Position numbers and translations under genes: made by a program. The notes beneath the pieces were generated by a model. The model did not search any database. It was given only the letters and a program-made list of their open reading frames with translations, and was not told the origin of the DNA. From JBDNDK01 sp046719185 (GTDB lineage Bacteria; Armatimonadota; UBA5829), in NCBI GenBank assembly GCA_046719185.1, contig JBDNDK010000001.1:1-50316 (forward strand): 50,316 bases of DNA. Direction: 5' to 3'. Below, one piece after another: positions 1-8,980 of this stretch (within the stretch, counting starts at the first letter, position 1; the number at the start of each line of letters is the position of its first letter).

Positions 1-803
1 TTTTCAATTTTGAGTTTTTTCCCATCTTGAGGAGCTGTTTTGTTTTCTAATTCATCATGATTGAATACAAATGGGAAATAAGTTGACTTTGCATTAGGAG
101 CAGGGAAGTAGTCAATAGTTAGGAATTCATCACTTGCACCATTTTTCAGAACTCTTCCTCCGGCAGATGCATCTAAGTAAAGAACATTGACTTCTAAATT
201 ATTCTTCAAACCTATTGTTTCTTCAGGTCTCCAAGATTTTCTTTCAAACATTATTATCTGGTTTTCAGGATATTTATAATCATTAATGCTTCTTGCTGAA
301 ACACCACCATGTTTTTCAGATAACCAAGCTCTTTCTACAGAATATCTCCACCAGAACAATGAAATCTTTGTTTTGTTAGAGTCTTTGGCTGGATCCAAAA
401 AATCTCTAATGTCCTTATTATAGTTTTTAATTTGGTACATGTTTTCTCTAATATTTTTATCATAGTCAGATAAACACATTGCCCATGTTTTAATAGAATC
501 ATTTTTCTTAGAAGGATAAGCTTTACAGAAATATGACATATATCTACCATCATAATCATCAGGATCACCATCATAATTAATTGCAGAGGTTGGCAGCATT
601 GAATCATAATCTTCTGTATATAACAATATTGCTTTTCCAAATATTCTTAGATGTTCTCCACCATTAGAGTAAAGGGCTGTTTCTCTTGCACTTTTGAAGA
701 GAGGCATTAAGATAATAATAGTTAGTAGTATCATTAGAGCTACCATTATTATCGCTATAGTAGAACAACAATTATTTGTTTTTGGATTATTACTTTCCCT
801 CAT
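1..803 (-). CDS. Pseudopilin-like (DUF1559-type) membrane-anchored protein, 3' end cut by window edge
   Basis: An open frame runs from an ATG at 803 to the left edge without a stop, so the C-terminus is missing. A GGAG Shine-Dalgarno precedes the ATG. The protein has a short polar N-terminus (MRESNNPKTNNCC), one hydrophobic helix (about residues 15-37), then SARETALYSN and, about 20 residues later, LLYTEDYDSMLP. A helix followed by an 'SARE...' motif and a 'Y-T-x-D-Y-D-x-M-L-P' motif is the layout of the prepilin-like DUF1559-type proteins found in many copies in Armatimonadota and Planctomycetes. In those the N-terminus is a type IV pilin-like anchor and the rest is exposed outside the cell. 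No clear prepilin peptidase site (G/FTLIE) is visible, so processing is doubtful. The specific role is unknown. It is divergent from serA across about 240 bp. Confidence 0.7.
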   Translation of the reverse strand, partial: MRESNNPKTNNCCSTIAIIMVALMILLTIIILMPLFKSARETALYSNGGEHLRIFGKAILLYTEDYDSMLPTSAINYDGDPDDYDGRYMSYFCKAYPSKKNDSIKTWAMCLSDYDKNIRENMYQIKNYNKDIRDFLDPAKDSNKTKISLFWWRYSVERAWLSEKHGGVSARSINDYKYPENQIIMFERKSWRPEETIGLKNNLEVNVLYLDASAGGRVLKNGASDEFLTIDYFPAPNAKSTYFPFVFNHDELENKTAPQDGKKLKIE

Positions 804-950
804 ATATAATCTCCATATAATGCATCAGATTCTATAATTCCTAGACTGTATTAATAAAAAGATGTTCCAGAAGAATACTTATATATCCTCTATAATTATT
901 ATAATATTCTTATGTATTTAATTATTGGATAGTATATATTAAAAAGCTTT

Positions 951-980
951 TTGCAGGTATATCATAGAGTGTTGTATAAT
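951..980 (+). promoter_or_regulatory. Probable sigma70-type promoter of serA
   Basis: TTGCAG (951-956) and TATAAT (975-980) are 18 bp apart and lie about 65 bp before the serA start. The -10 is a perfect consensus. The rest of the 804-1045 intergenic region holds no gene that I can see. Confidence 0.55.
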
Positions 981-1045
981 TGGTAATTGTTATCAATGAA
1001 GATTTATAATACAGCTATGATGCTGGAAATATATGGAGGAATGAT

Positions 1046-2629
1046 ATGCCAAAGGTATTGGTTAGTGATAAACTTGCAAGTGATGGAATTGAAATTTTAA
1101 AGCAAGTTGCTGAAGTTGATGTGAAAACTGGTCTCTCAGAAGATGAATTATGCAGCATTATTGGTGAGTATGATGCTCTTGCTATAAGAAGTGGTACAAA
1201 AGTGACTGCTAAAGTTTTAGAATCTGCAAAGAATCTAAAAATTATTGGTAGAGCAGGGGTAGGGGTGGACAATGTAGATGTGCCTGTTGCTACAGAAAAA
1301 GGTGTCATAGTAGTAAACAGCCCAGGCGGAAATACTCTTGCTGCTGCTGAGCTCACAGTTGCTATGCTGTTATCTCTCACCAGAAACATACCTCAAGCCC
1401 ATATGTCTATGTGCAACAAACAATGGGAAAGAAGCAAATTTGTTGGCAATGAAGTATTCAAAAAAACTATAGGTATATTGGGTTTAGGAAAGATTGGTCA
1501 GGAAGTAGCAAAAAGATGCACTGCTTTTGGAATGAAAGTGTTAGCTTATGATCCATTTATTAGTTCAGAAATAGCTGAAAAGATGAGGGTAGAGCTTGTA
1601 GATTTTATTGACTGTATCAAAAACAGCGATTTCATAACTCTTCATCTTCCAAAGAATAAAGATACTGTAAATCTCATAACCCACAAACAGTTTGAAATGA
1701 TGAAAGATGGTGTAAAAATTATAAACTGTGCTAGAGGTGGGATTATTGATGAAGATGCATTAGTTGCTGCTATTAAAAGTGGGAAATGCTCAGGTGCTGC
1801 TATTGATGTATATCCAACTGAGCCGCCAGATTTTAGCTCTGAAATATTCACTCTTGAAAATGTTATCACTACTCCACATCTTGGTGCTTCCACTGAAGAA
1901 GCTCAAATTAATGTTGCTATAGATATTGCAGAACAAATTGTTGATGTATTCAAGGGATTAGCTCCAAGAAGTGCAGTTAATATGCCTGCTCTAGCTCCAG
2001 AAGTATTAGCTGCGGTTCAGCCATATTTGCCCCTTGCAGAAAGAATGTCATCTCTTGCAGTTCAATTGATTGAAGGCAGGCCGTGCAAAATAGAGATTAA
2101 ATATGCTGGTGAAATATCAAACATTGAATGTGGACCAATTTCAAGAGCTGTTTTGGTTGGTTTGTTAAAACCTGCATTAGGTGAGACTGTGAATCCAGTT
2201 AACGCTCCTGTGCTGGCAGAATCCAGAGGAATTGAAGTAGTGGAAAGCAAGACTGCTGAAAAAGGTGATTTTGCATCACTCCTATCTGTGAACATAAAGA
2301 CTGATAAAGGTGATAATGAGATAAGTGGAACTTTGTTTGGCACTAGAGAAATGAGAGTTGTAAGTATGGGGGGATATAAAATGGATATCTCACCAGAGGG
2401 TGTGATGCTAGTTGCACCACATCTAAACAAACCGGGCATCATTGGAAGAGTTGGTACACTGCTTGGTGGAGAAAATGTAAACATATCCCATATGTATGTT
2501 GGCTTAAAACCTGAATCAACTGAAAAAGCAATTATGATTTTGAGTGTAGATTCAGTTGTTCCTGAAAATGTGATGGAGCAAATATCACAGATAGATGGTA
2601 TAGAAAATGTTAAGCAGGTAAAACTATAA
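1046..2629 (+). CDS. serA: D-3-phosphoglycerate dehydrogenase
   Basis: Catalyses the NAD-dependent oxidation of 3-phosphoglycerate to 3-phosphohydroxypyruvate, the first step of serine synthesis, in the cytoplasm. At 527 aa it is the long form: a substrate-binding/NAD-binding core (about 1-310), an intervening ASB domain (about 315-440), and a C-terminal ACT domain (about 455-527, beginning near PGIIGRVGTLLGGENVNISH). The Rossmann glycine motif GILGLGKIGQEVAKR is at about 143-157. The catalytic triad expected for this family is visible: R230 in NCARGGIID, E259 in DVYPTEPP and H278 in TTPHLGAST. The ATG at 1046 is preceded by GGAGGA at 1035-1040. The gene has its own promoter and a strong terminator, so it is probably monocistronic. 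The ACT domain suggests allosteric control, commonly by serine in this family. Confidence 0.96.
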   Translation: MPKVLVSDKLASDGIEILKQVAEVDVKTGLSEDELCSIIGEYDALAIRSGTKVTAKVLESAKNLKIIGRAGVGVDNVDVPVATEKGVIVVNSPGGNTLAAAELTVAMLLSLTRNIPQAHMSMCNKQWERSKFVGNEVFKKTIGILGLGKIGQEVAKRCTAFGMKVLAYDPFISSEIAEKMRVELVDFIDCIKNSDFITLHLPKNKDTVNLITHKQFEMMKDGVKIINCARGGIIDEDALVAAIKSGKCSGAAIDVYPTEPPDFSSEIFTLENVITTPHLGASTEEAQINVAIDIAEQIVDVFKGLAPRSAVNMPALAPEVLAAVQPYLPLAERMSSLAVQLIEGRPCKIEIKYAGEISNIECGPISRAVLVGLLKPALGETVNPVNAPVLAESRGIEVVESKTAEKGDFASLLSVNIKTDKGDNEISGTLFGTREMRVVSMGGYKMDISPEGVMLVAPHLNKPGIIGRVGTLLGGENVNISHMYVGLKPESTEKAIMILSVDSVVPENVMEQISQIDGIENVKQVKL

Positions 2630-2658
2630 TATAAATTATATAAATAATAAACTATAGA

Positions 2659-2689
2659 ACCCGTCCATATCAAAAGGACGGGTCTTTTT
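2659..2689 (+). terminator. Intrinsic terminator after serA
   Basis: An 8-bp GC-rich stem (ACCCGTCC at 2659-2666 with GGACGGGT at 2676-2683), a 9-nt loop and a following CTTTTTA tract lie 30 bp after the serA stop. This is a classic Rho-independent terminator. Confidence 0.9.
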
Positions 2690-2724
2690 AATGACTAATA
2701 ATCCATTATATACGGTATAAAATT

Positions 2725-3948
2725 ATGTTTTTAGAGAAAAAAGTTCCATTAGAAGCTAGAGAAAACTATAGATACGACAGTTGGAGTGGAATGTTAGGCT
2801 CTGTATCTATAGCATTTGTTGGTCCTTTTGCAGCTGTTATTGCAAGAGAGCAATTAAAAGCAAGTGCATTTGAAATTGGCCTTCTCACTGCTGCACCAGT
2901 AATTGGCAGTCTATTATCTATTTTCTGGGCTCAAATTATGATAGGAAAAAGAAAACTACCTTTTGTAGTTGTTCCTATTGTGCTTTGTAGAATATTTCTA
3001 CTCCTAGTTATTTTGTCTTATTCCTCATTTTCATTTGTGATGTTTATATCATTATTTTTCTTTGTTGCATCTGTTTCAGGTCCTGCATATTCCAGAGTGA
3101 TGAAAGGCATATACCCTGATAGCGATAGAGCAAGAATAATGTCTTATGTAAGACAAAATGTATTAATTGTAATCATAATTTTTACTGCATTTGCTGGCAA
3201 GCTTTTGCAAATTGTTTCATATAGATATGTATTTCCAATTGCTGGCATAATTGGTATGTTGGCTGCTTATACATTTAACAAGCTCAAAATGGAAGAAAAT
3301 GTTAATGAAGATAATATTTCAGGCAAAAAAACTAATTCATTAAACTATTTAATTGATACATTAAAAATACTAAAATATGACAAAGCATACAGGTGGTTCA
3401 CAATAGCAATGTTTGTATTTGGGATGGGCAATTTCATTGCAGCACCTGTTTTTTCAATATACCAAGTTGATGTTTTAGGTGTGGATACCAGATGGGCAAG
3501 CTATTATACCGTGATTACTCAAATTATTTCATTGTTTTTATTTCCATATTGGGGAAGCCGTATTGACAAAAAATCACCTATTAAAACTTTTTCTGTGTGT
3601 GTTCTTTTTTGGTGTTTGATTCCATTAAACTATTATTTCTCTATAAGTCCTGCAACACTCATACCTTCTGCAGTTATATCTGGAGCTTTGCTGCCGGCTT
3701 TAGAACTAATTTTTATTTCTTCAGTTCTTCATTATGCACCAACAAATAAGATTGTCCAGTATCAGGCAATATTCAGCACCGCACTAGGTATTAGAGGAAG
3801 CATAGGACCATTCATAGGAGCAGCTCTTCTTCAGTCTAACTTACTATCAATGAAAGGAATATTTATACTTGTAACACTAATATTCCTATCAAGCTTCTTT
3901 ATATTTGTGTATATCATCAAAAGATTTGAAAAGAATGCAACTTTATAA
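2725..3948 (+). CDS. Major facilitator superfamily transporter
   Basis: A 407-aa integral membrane protein with about 12 hydrophobic segments and a polar loop near the middle (about 190-215), as expected for two six-helix halves. The first helix begins near residue 20 (GMLGSVSIAFVGPFAAVIARE). The substrate cannot be told from sequence. The chosen ATG at 2725 has no convincing Shine-Dalgarno. A TATAAA at 2716-2721 lies directly before it, so the mRNA may be nearly leaderless. An alternative ATG at codon 22, preceded by GGAG, would remove only cytoplasmic residues. It follows the serA terminator and is convergent with the DUF362 gene. Confidence 0.85.
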   Translation: MFLEKKVPLEARENYRYDSWSGMLGSVSIAFVGPFAAVIAREQLKASAFEIGLLTAAPVIGSLLSIFWAQIMIGKRKLPFVVVPIVLCRIFLLLVILSYSSFSFVMFISLFFFVASVSGPAYSRVMKGIYPDSDRARIMSYVRQNVLIVIIIFTAFAGKLLQIVSYRYVFPIAGIIGMLAAYTFNKLKMEENVNEDNISGKKTNSLNYLIDTLKILKYDKAYRWFTIAMFVFGMGNFIAAPVFSIYQVDVLGVDTRWASYYTVITQIISLFLFPYWGSRIDKKSPIKTFSVCVLFWCLIPLNYYFSISPATLIPSAVISGALLPALELIFISSVLHYAPTNKIVQYQAIFSTALGIRGSIGPFIGAALLQSNLLSMKGIFILVTLIFLSSFFIFVYIIKRFEKNATL

Positions 3949-3980
3949 AAGTATGCTAAATAGAATCTAAACTTTTATAA
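3943..3980. terminator. Possible weak bidirectional terminator between convergent genes
   Basis: TTATAAAAGT at 3943-3952 and ACTTTTATAA at 3971-3980 form a perfect 10-bp inverted repeat that spans the stop codons of the convergent MFS and DUF362 genes. The stem is almost entirely A-T and has an 18-nt loop, so termination strength is doubtful. Confidence 0.3.
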
Positions 3981-4944
3981 GGTCTATTTTATCTGGGTTA
4001 TTAGTGCCGACTCCTCTTTCATTGGCAGAATCTAGCCAAGCTAGTTTTTTTGCAGGAATTGCATCTAATCCATTTTCTTTTCTTTTATTTTGAATTATTT
4101 GAATGCCTTCATAATCAGCTGCAAGAGGGTCTTGAGAGACAATTAGACTATAATAATCAAATTGTGAATCTGCTTTCAAACCTGGACCTCCGTCATATTG
4201 AGGTCTTACAGCATCAATAACTACCAATCTTGTTTTGTTTTTCACTATAGGGATAGCATTGAAATCAGCTATCATAGGATTGCAGTGGTTAGCATGATGA
4301 GATGATGGATTATCCATTGAGCCATAATGATTTTTAAGGCAGATCGATACTCCTGCATTAGAGTGAGTTTTCAAAATAGGAACATTAATAATTGCAGTGC
4401 ATTTACTTTCAATAAACTTTGTTATTCTGCCCTTGAATGAACCTTGTTCTATTTCAGAACCCCAATCACCATCATCTGCATAACATTGCACACCTATTCC
4501 ATCTCTTTTAGGTTTGAAGCCAGATTTTATGAGTTCACTGGTGTTTCTATCCCATATAATAATATTTTCTGGCTTTACACCACTTGCTTGCAAAGCTTCA
4601 GCTACTGCATAAGCAACCTCTGGATGAGTGCTTACTCCAACTCCAAACAATGCATTAACCTTTATTCCTATAACATCATCTGGTCCAAAAATCTTTTGCC
4701 AAGCTTCTTTTGATGTTTTTGTTTTCATCAGCTTTGCAATACTTTTATCCAGCATCTCCTTTGCAACAGCTTGGTTTACTTGATTGTTCCTAGAAATAAT
4801 ATTTTTGTCTGTAACAATCACAACTCTTGATTTATTATTAAGTGATTTATCTTCAAATGCTGCATTTGCTAATTTAGGAAATTTAAGAGCAGCACCAGCA
4901 AAAGCAACCTGTTTTAGAAATTCTCTTCTTGTTGTTTTAACCAT
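3967..4944 (-). CDS. DUF362 domain protein with Tat signal
   Basis: A 325-aa protein if translation starts at the ATG at 4944, which has GGAGATAT eight bases upstream. The frame could begin upstream at 4965, but that ATG overlaps the Shine-Dalgarno. The N-terminus MVKTTRREFLKQVAFAGAALKF carries a twin-arginine motif (TRREFLK) followed by a hydrophobic stretch, which suggests Tat export of a folded, possibly cofactor-containing protein. The body matches the DUF362 family as I remember it (DPLAADYEG..., NVPILKTHSNAGVSICLKNHYG). Some family members carry Fe-S clusters, but no ferredoxin-type cysteine cluster is visible here. Function unknown. It is the last gene of the long (-) block, 17 bp after the MgtC gene. 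Confidence 0.8.
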   Translation of the reverse strand: MVKTTRREFLKQVAFAGAALKFPKLANAAFEDKSLNNKSRVVIVTDKNIISRNNQVNQAVAKEMLDKSIAKLMKTKTSKEAWQKIFGPDDVIGIKVNALFGVGVSTHPEVAYAVAEALQASGVKPENIIIWDRNTSELIKSGFKPKRDGIGVQCYADDGDWGSEIEQGSFKGRITKFIESKCTAIINVPILKTHSNAGVSICLKNHYGSMDNPSSHHANHCNPMIADFNAIPIVKNKTRLVVIDAVRPQYDGGPGLKADSQFDYYSLIVSQDPLAADYEGIQIIQNKRKENGLDAIPAKKLAWLDSANERGVGTNNPDKIDLIKV

Positions 4945-4961
4945 AGCAATATATCTCCATG

Positions 4962-5630
4962 TCAAAGGTTTTCAAAGCTAAAGCTTAATATTTCAATATC
5001 TTTTGCCATAAATGCAAGCAAAGCATCCTCATCATAATCATTTGCCGGGTTGATTTTTAGTCTAATATTTTTTAAGTTGTCAGATAGATTTTGAGTTTCT
5101 AATACATGCACACTTGCTCCAAATTCCGGAATAATGCTGATTAAATTATATAATGACTTCGATTTCTTATCAATTGTAATATTTAATATCTTTTCTGGTT
5201 TTTTTATTTCTATCCATTTTTCTATGATAGCAACCAGCTTAAGATTAAAAAATATTAAAATGCTTGCTATCATGGCAAGAATGATAAAATTTCCTCCAAT
5301 TCCAACACAAAGACCGATAGCTGCTACTCCCCATATACTTGCAGCAGTGGTCAGACCTCTTACCATACTTCCTTGTCTTAATATTGTTCCAGCACCAAGA
5401 AATCCAATGCCTGTAACTATTTGTGCAGAAATCCTAGCAGGATCTGAGTCTGGAGATATATTTAATGAGGCAATAGTAAAAAGAGTAGCACCAAGACATA
5501 CTATTATGTGGGTTCTAAGACCGGCAGGCCTACCTTGTGACTCCCTCTCAAAACCAACTAATCCACCTAAAAGAGAAGATACTAGAAGTTTTATTATAGA
5601 TTCAATTAAGAATTGATTATTCATAATCAC
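4962..5630 (-). CDS. MgtC/SapB family membrane protein
   Basis: A 222-aa protein if read from the GTG at 5630. An ATG two codons later (5624) is an equally good start, and the Shine-Dalgarno is weak for both. The N-terminal part has four or five membrane helices with the family signatures LLGGLVGFERE.QGRPAGLRTH and GIGFLGAGTILR...VRGLTTAASIW. The C-terminal 75 residues are soluble and look like the ACT-like tail of some MgtC proteins. MgtC proteins are linked to magnesium limitation and to regulation of ATP synthase or phosphate uptake in other bacteria. The exact role here is unknown. It sits downstream of proS, with a gap of about 19 bp. Confidence 0.88.
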   Translation of the reverse strand: MIMNNQFLIESIIKLLVSSLLGGLVGFERESQGRPAGLRTHIIVCLGATLFTIASLNISPDSDPARISAQIVTGIGFLGAGTILRQGSMVRGLTTAASIWGVAAIGLCVGIGGNFIILAMIASILIFFNLKLVAIIEKWIEIKKPEKILNITIDKKSKSLYNLISIIPEFGASVHVLETQNLSDNLKNIRLKINPANDYDEDALLAFMAKDIEILSFSFENL

Positions 5631-5649
5631 TCTGCTGATTTATATTATG

Positions 5650-7407
5650 TTAGTTACTATTAGATATCTTACTTGCAGCTTGAGCTTTTACCTCTAAATC
5701 ATTATACATTGCATCTCTAATTTTTAATATTTTTTCAGATAAGTCATCAATTGATACTTCTGATTTTTCACCAGTTGCTCTGATTTTTAATTCAACTTTT
5801 CCTTCTGATGCTAATCTTCCACAAACTACTTGGATAGGTGAGCCAATCAAATCAGCATCTTTGAACTTTACACCTGGCCTTTCATTCCTGTCATCAATAA
5901 GAACATCCACTTTTGCAAACTTCATTTCTTCATACACTCTAGTTGCAACCTCACATTGCTTTTCATCATCAGGATTAACCAAAACAATATGCACTTCAAA
6001 AGGTGCAACACTAATAGGCCAGATTATACCATCTTTATCATGGCTTACTTCTGGAATAACTGCTAGTATTCTGCTTACTCCAATTCCATAACAACCCATA
6101 TAATAATTTTTTTCTTTTCCATCATCATCTAAAAAGCTTGCATCCATTCCTTCTGAATAGATTTTGCCAAGCTTAAAAATATGACCAATCTCAATACCTC
6201 TGACTAAATCAAAAACACCAGTATCACATTCAGGACACCTATCTCCTTTGCAAGCATTTCTAATATCAGCATATTCATCAATTTTAAAATCTCTATCAAT
6301 GCAAGCATTTATGTAGTGTGCATCAGTCTTATTTCCACCTACAACTACATTACATAATTTTTTTACTTCGTTATCTGCAACTATTTTAGCCCCGTCTAGT
6401 CCAATAGGACCGGCAAAACCAACATCAGCACCAGTTAGCTTTACGATTGTTTCAGGATCAGCCATTTCTAGCCCTTTTATATCAAGTGCTCTTGATAGTT
6501 TTGCTTCATTTAGTTCTCTGTCACCTCTAATTAAAGCAGCAATTATTGTATCATCAGCTTTATAGATAAGGGTTTTAACAAGTTTGTCTGGAGTAACATT
6601 AAGCATCTTACTTACTTGTTCAATAGTTTTAGCATTAGGTGTATCAACAAGCTGTAAATCTTTCATTTCTTCAATGTTTTCAAGTAAAGTGTCTTCTCCA
6701 ATCTCACACTTTTCCATATTTGCTGCATATCCGCATTTATCACATACAAGCACCATATCTTCACCAGCATCTGTGATGACCATATACTCTTGGCTTGCTT
6801 TGCCTCCAATAGCTCCGGAGTCAGCATCTACTACTAATGCATCCATTCCGCATCTCGCAAATGCTCTTGAAAATGCTGAATACATAGCTTTATATGAAGA
6901 ATCTAAATCTTCAGGTGTTCTATCAAAACTATAGGAATCAAGCATTATAAACTCTCTTCCTCTAACCACTCCACCTCTTGGTCTTGCCTCATCTCTGCCT
7001 TTTGTTTGTATCTGATAAAGGTTAAGAGGCAGTTGATTATAAGATTTAACATCTCTTCTAACTATATCAGTTACTATTTCTTCATGTGTAAATCCGATTG
7101 AATAATCTCTATTATTTCTATCTTTTAATCTAAATAGAACATCTAAATCCCATCTGCCTGTTTCCTGATAGAGATTAGCAGGCACTATTGCAGGCATTAA
7201 AATTTCCTGTCCACCATGGTTATCCATTTCTTCTCTTAGGATGTTTTCAATTTTTCTTAGTGTTTTATATCCAAGTGGAAGATAATTATATATTCCTGCT
7301 GCTACTTTTCTTATAAACCCTGCTCTTAATAGTAGTTTATGACTTATCATTTCCGCTTCAGCAGGAACTTCTCTTAATGTTGGGAAAAACAATTGTGAAG
7401 CTCTCAT
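5650..7407 (-). CDS. proS: Prolyl-tRNA synthetase (bacterial type with editing domain)
   Basis: Charges tRNA-Pro with proline in the cytoplasm. At 585 aa it matches bacterial-type ProRS. The class II core is visible: a motif 1 region around residues 37-62, THEE at 107-110, motif 2 as RGREFIMLDSYSFD (149-162) and motif 3 as GCYGIGVSRILA (about 437-448). The editing (INS/YbaK-like) domain is inserted between motifs 2 and 3 (about 225-400) and includes KTLIYKADD, with the lysine expected for hydrolysis of mischarged Ala-tRNA. A C-terminal anticodon-binding domain follows. The ATG at 7407 is preceded by AGAGGT. The gene follows ispG and the argA-like gene, a common neighbourhood for proS in many bacteria. 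Confidence 0.97.
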   Translation of the reverse strand: MRASQLFFPTLREVPAEAEMISHKLLLRAGFIRKVAAGIYNYLPLGYKTLRKIENILREEMDNHGGQEILMPAIVPANLYQETGRWDLDVLFRLKDRNNRDYSIGFTHEEIVTDIVRRDVKSYNQLPLNLYQIQTKGRDEARPRGGVVRGREFIMLDSYSFDRTPEDLDSSYKAMYSAFSRAFARCGMDALVVDADSGAIGGKASQEYMVITDAGEDMVLVCDKCGYAANMEKCEIGEDTLLENIEEMKDLQLVDTPNAKTIEQVSKMLNVTPDKLVKTLIYKADDTIIAALIRGDRELNEAKLSRALDIKGLEMADPETIVKLTGADVGFAGPIGLDGAKIVADNEVKKLCNVVVGGNKTDAHYINACIDRDFKIDEYADIRNACKGDRCPECDTGVFDLVRGIEIGHIFKLGKIYSEGMDASFLDDDGKEKNYYMGCYGIGVSRILAVIPEVSHDKDGIIWPISVAPFEVHIVLVNPDDEKQCEVATRVYEEMKFAKVDVLIDDRNERPGVKFKDADLIGSPIQVVCGRLASEGKVELKIRATGEKSEVSIDDLSEKILKIRDAMYNDLEVKAQAASKISNSN

Positions 7408-7431
7408 AATACCTCTCTATTCAACTAATAT

Positions 7432-7953
7432 TTACAACACTGATCCAGGTGGTCTTAATATCAAATCAGCTTCTTTACCAGTTAAACTTAGCAGCAAAGC
7501 CTCTTCACCACAATCAGGGTATTTAGGACAGTTTATACACTCTGACCACACCTTATGAGGCAGGTCATCTCTATTTATTTTAGAAAATCCAAGATTCAAA
7601 AAGAAAGAAGGTCTATATGTGAGTGCAAACACTTTTTCGACTCCAAGTTCCTTTGCTTCTTTCAAACATGCAAGAACAAGTTCTTTTCCATAACCTTTGC
7701 CTTGCATACTTGAATCAACTGCAAGACTTTTTACTTCAGCCAAATCAGCCCAGCTAACATGAAGAGCACAACAGCCAACCACTTTTCCATCTTCTTCTGC
7801 TACAAAAAAATCTCTTATACCTTCATATATAGCATTCAATGATCTAGGCAGCATTTCTCCTGCATCAGCAAAGCTGTTGATCAATCTATGAATTGCAGGC
7901 ACATCATCAATTTTAGCTTTTCTTATCAATCTGAATTTTCTCCACTTCTGCAA
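7432..7953 (-). CDS. GNAT acetyltransferase, short ArgA-like (N-acetylglutamate synthase type)
   Basis: A small GNAT protein of up to 173 aa. The acetyl-CoA binding motif is visible as VKSLAVDSSMQGKGYGKELV. A C-terminal segment HKVWSECINCPKYPDC has the cysteine-rich 'KVW.EC..C....C' pattern of the short, stand-alone N-acetylglutamate synthases that start arginine synthesis in several phyla. The role as an Arg-pathway enzyme is therefore likely but not proven. The start is uncertain: TTG at 7953 is the first possible, while TTG at 7929 has GGAG ten bases upstream and gives 165 aa beginning at LIRKAKIDD. Either choice overlaps the end of ispG, implying translational coupling. It is followed 24 bp later by proS. 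Confidence 0.82.
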   Translation of the reverse strand: MQKWRKFRLIRKAKIDDVPAIHRLINSFADAGEMLPRSLNAIYEGIRDFFVAEEDGKVVGCCALHVSWADLAEVKSLAVDSSMQGKGYGKELVLACLKEAKELGVEKVFALTYRPSFFLNLGFSKINRDDLPHKVWSECINCPKYPDCGEEALLLSLTGKEADLILRPPGSVL

Positions 7954-8980
7954 TCAATTCATCTATCAATTCATTACTTTTAACTTTTTTCAGTGGTTCA
8001 CCATTAGAGAATAATATTCCATATTCATTAGTTCCAGATATTCCAACATCAGCCATCTGTGCTTCACCAGGACCGTTCACAACACAACCCATAACAGCAA
8101 CAGATATAGGCTTAATGATATTCATCTTTTCTAATCTATTTTTTACTTCATTAGAAATAGATTCAATGTCAATTGTAGTTCTCCCACAAGTAGGGCATGA
8201 AATTATAGTAAACTTTTTCTCTTTAAGACCTAATGAGTTTAGAATTTCGATTCCAATTTTTACCTCTTCAACTGGATCACCAGTTAATGATACTCTTATT
8301 GTATCACCAATTCCCTGAGCCAAAAGAGCTCCAATTCCAACTGAGCTTCTTATAGTACCTTCCCAAGGCAATCCGGATTCAGTTACTCCCAAATGCAATG
8401 GATATTCGCATCTATTTGCTACCATTTGATATGCATCTATCATCATAGGCACATCAAATGTTTTTAATGACAAAACTATATCAGTAAACCCAGCTTTTTC
8501 AAGTGTTTCTGCTTCATCAAGGGCAGAGTGTACTAATGCCTCAGCAGATGGTTTGCCATATTTTTTCTTATCAATCGAACCAGCATTCACGCCAATTCTT
8601 ATTGGGACATTATAATCTTTTGCTGCTTTTGCTACCTCTATGACCTTGTTTTCAGAACCAATATTGCCCGGATTTATTCTAAGTTTGTCAACACCTGATT
8701 TTAGGCTCTCTATTGCTAGTTTATAATCAAAATGAATATCTGCAACTAATGGAATTTTTATAGCTTTTTTAATTTTCTTTATTGCTTTTGCTGATTCCAT
8801 ATCTGGAACTGCAACTCTTGCTATATCACATCCTGTCATTTCAAAAGCTTTTAATTGAGATATAGTTGATTCAACATTTTGGGTTTTGGTATTTGTCATA
8901 GATTGCACTGAAATAGGTGAGTTTCCACCAATTCCAATATTTCCAGCAAATACTTTTTTTGTGATTCTTCTTTCAATCAT
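7913..8980 (-). CDS. ispG: 4-hydroxy-3-methylbut-2-enyl diphosphate synthase (flavodoxin/ferredoxin)
   Basis: The penultimate enzyme of the MEP isoprenoid pathway. It converts MEcPP to HMBPP using a [4Fe-4S] cluster. At 355 aa it is the short bacterial (GcpE) type without the inserted domain. The N-terminal TIM barrel has VQSMTNT and ARVAVPD. The C-terminal cluster domain has the cysteine motifs SCPTCGRTTID and MGCVVNGPGEA. The ATG at 8980 follows the rseP stop codon directly (TAAATG), so translation is probably coupled. The order dxr-rseP-ispG is widely conserved. Confidence 0.97.
   Translation of the reverse strand: MIERRITKKVFAGNIGIGGNSPISVQSMTNTKTQNVESTISQLKAFEMTGCDIARVAVPDMESAKAIKKIKKAIKIPLVADIHFDYKLAIESLKSGVDKLRINPGNIGSENKVIEVAKAAKDYNVPIRIGVNAGSIDKKKYGKPSAEALVHSALDEAETLEKAGFTDIVLSLKTFDVPMMIDAYQMVANRCEYPLHLGVTESGLPWEGTIRSSVGIGALLAQGIGDTIRVSLTGDPVEEVKIGIEILNSLGLKEKKFTIISCPTCGRTTIDIESISNEVKNRLEKMNIIKPISVAVMGCVVNGPGEAQMADVGISGTNEYGILFSNGEPLKKVKSNELIDELIAEVEKIQIDKKS

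Noticed and set aside
335..640. 101-codon (-) frame in the first kilobase
   Set aside because: It lies in a different phase over the pseudopilin-like gene, which is itself open from 803 to the edge with a good start and motif content.
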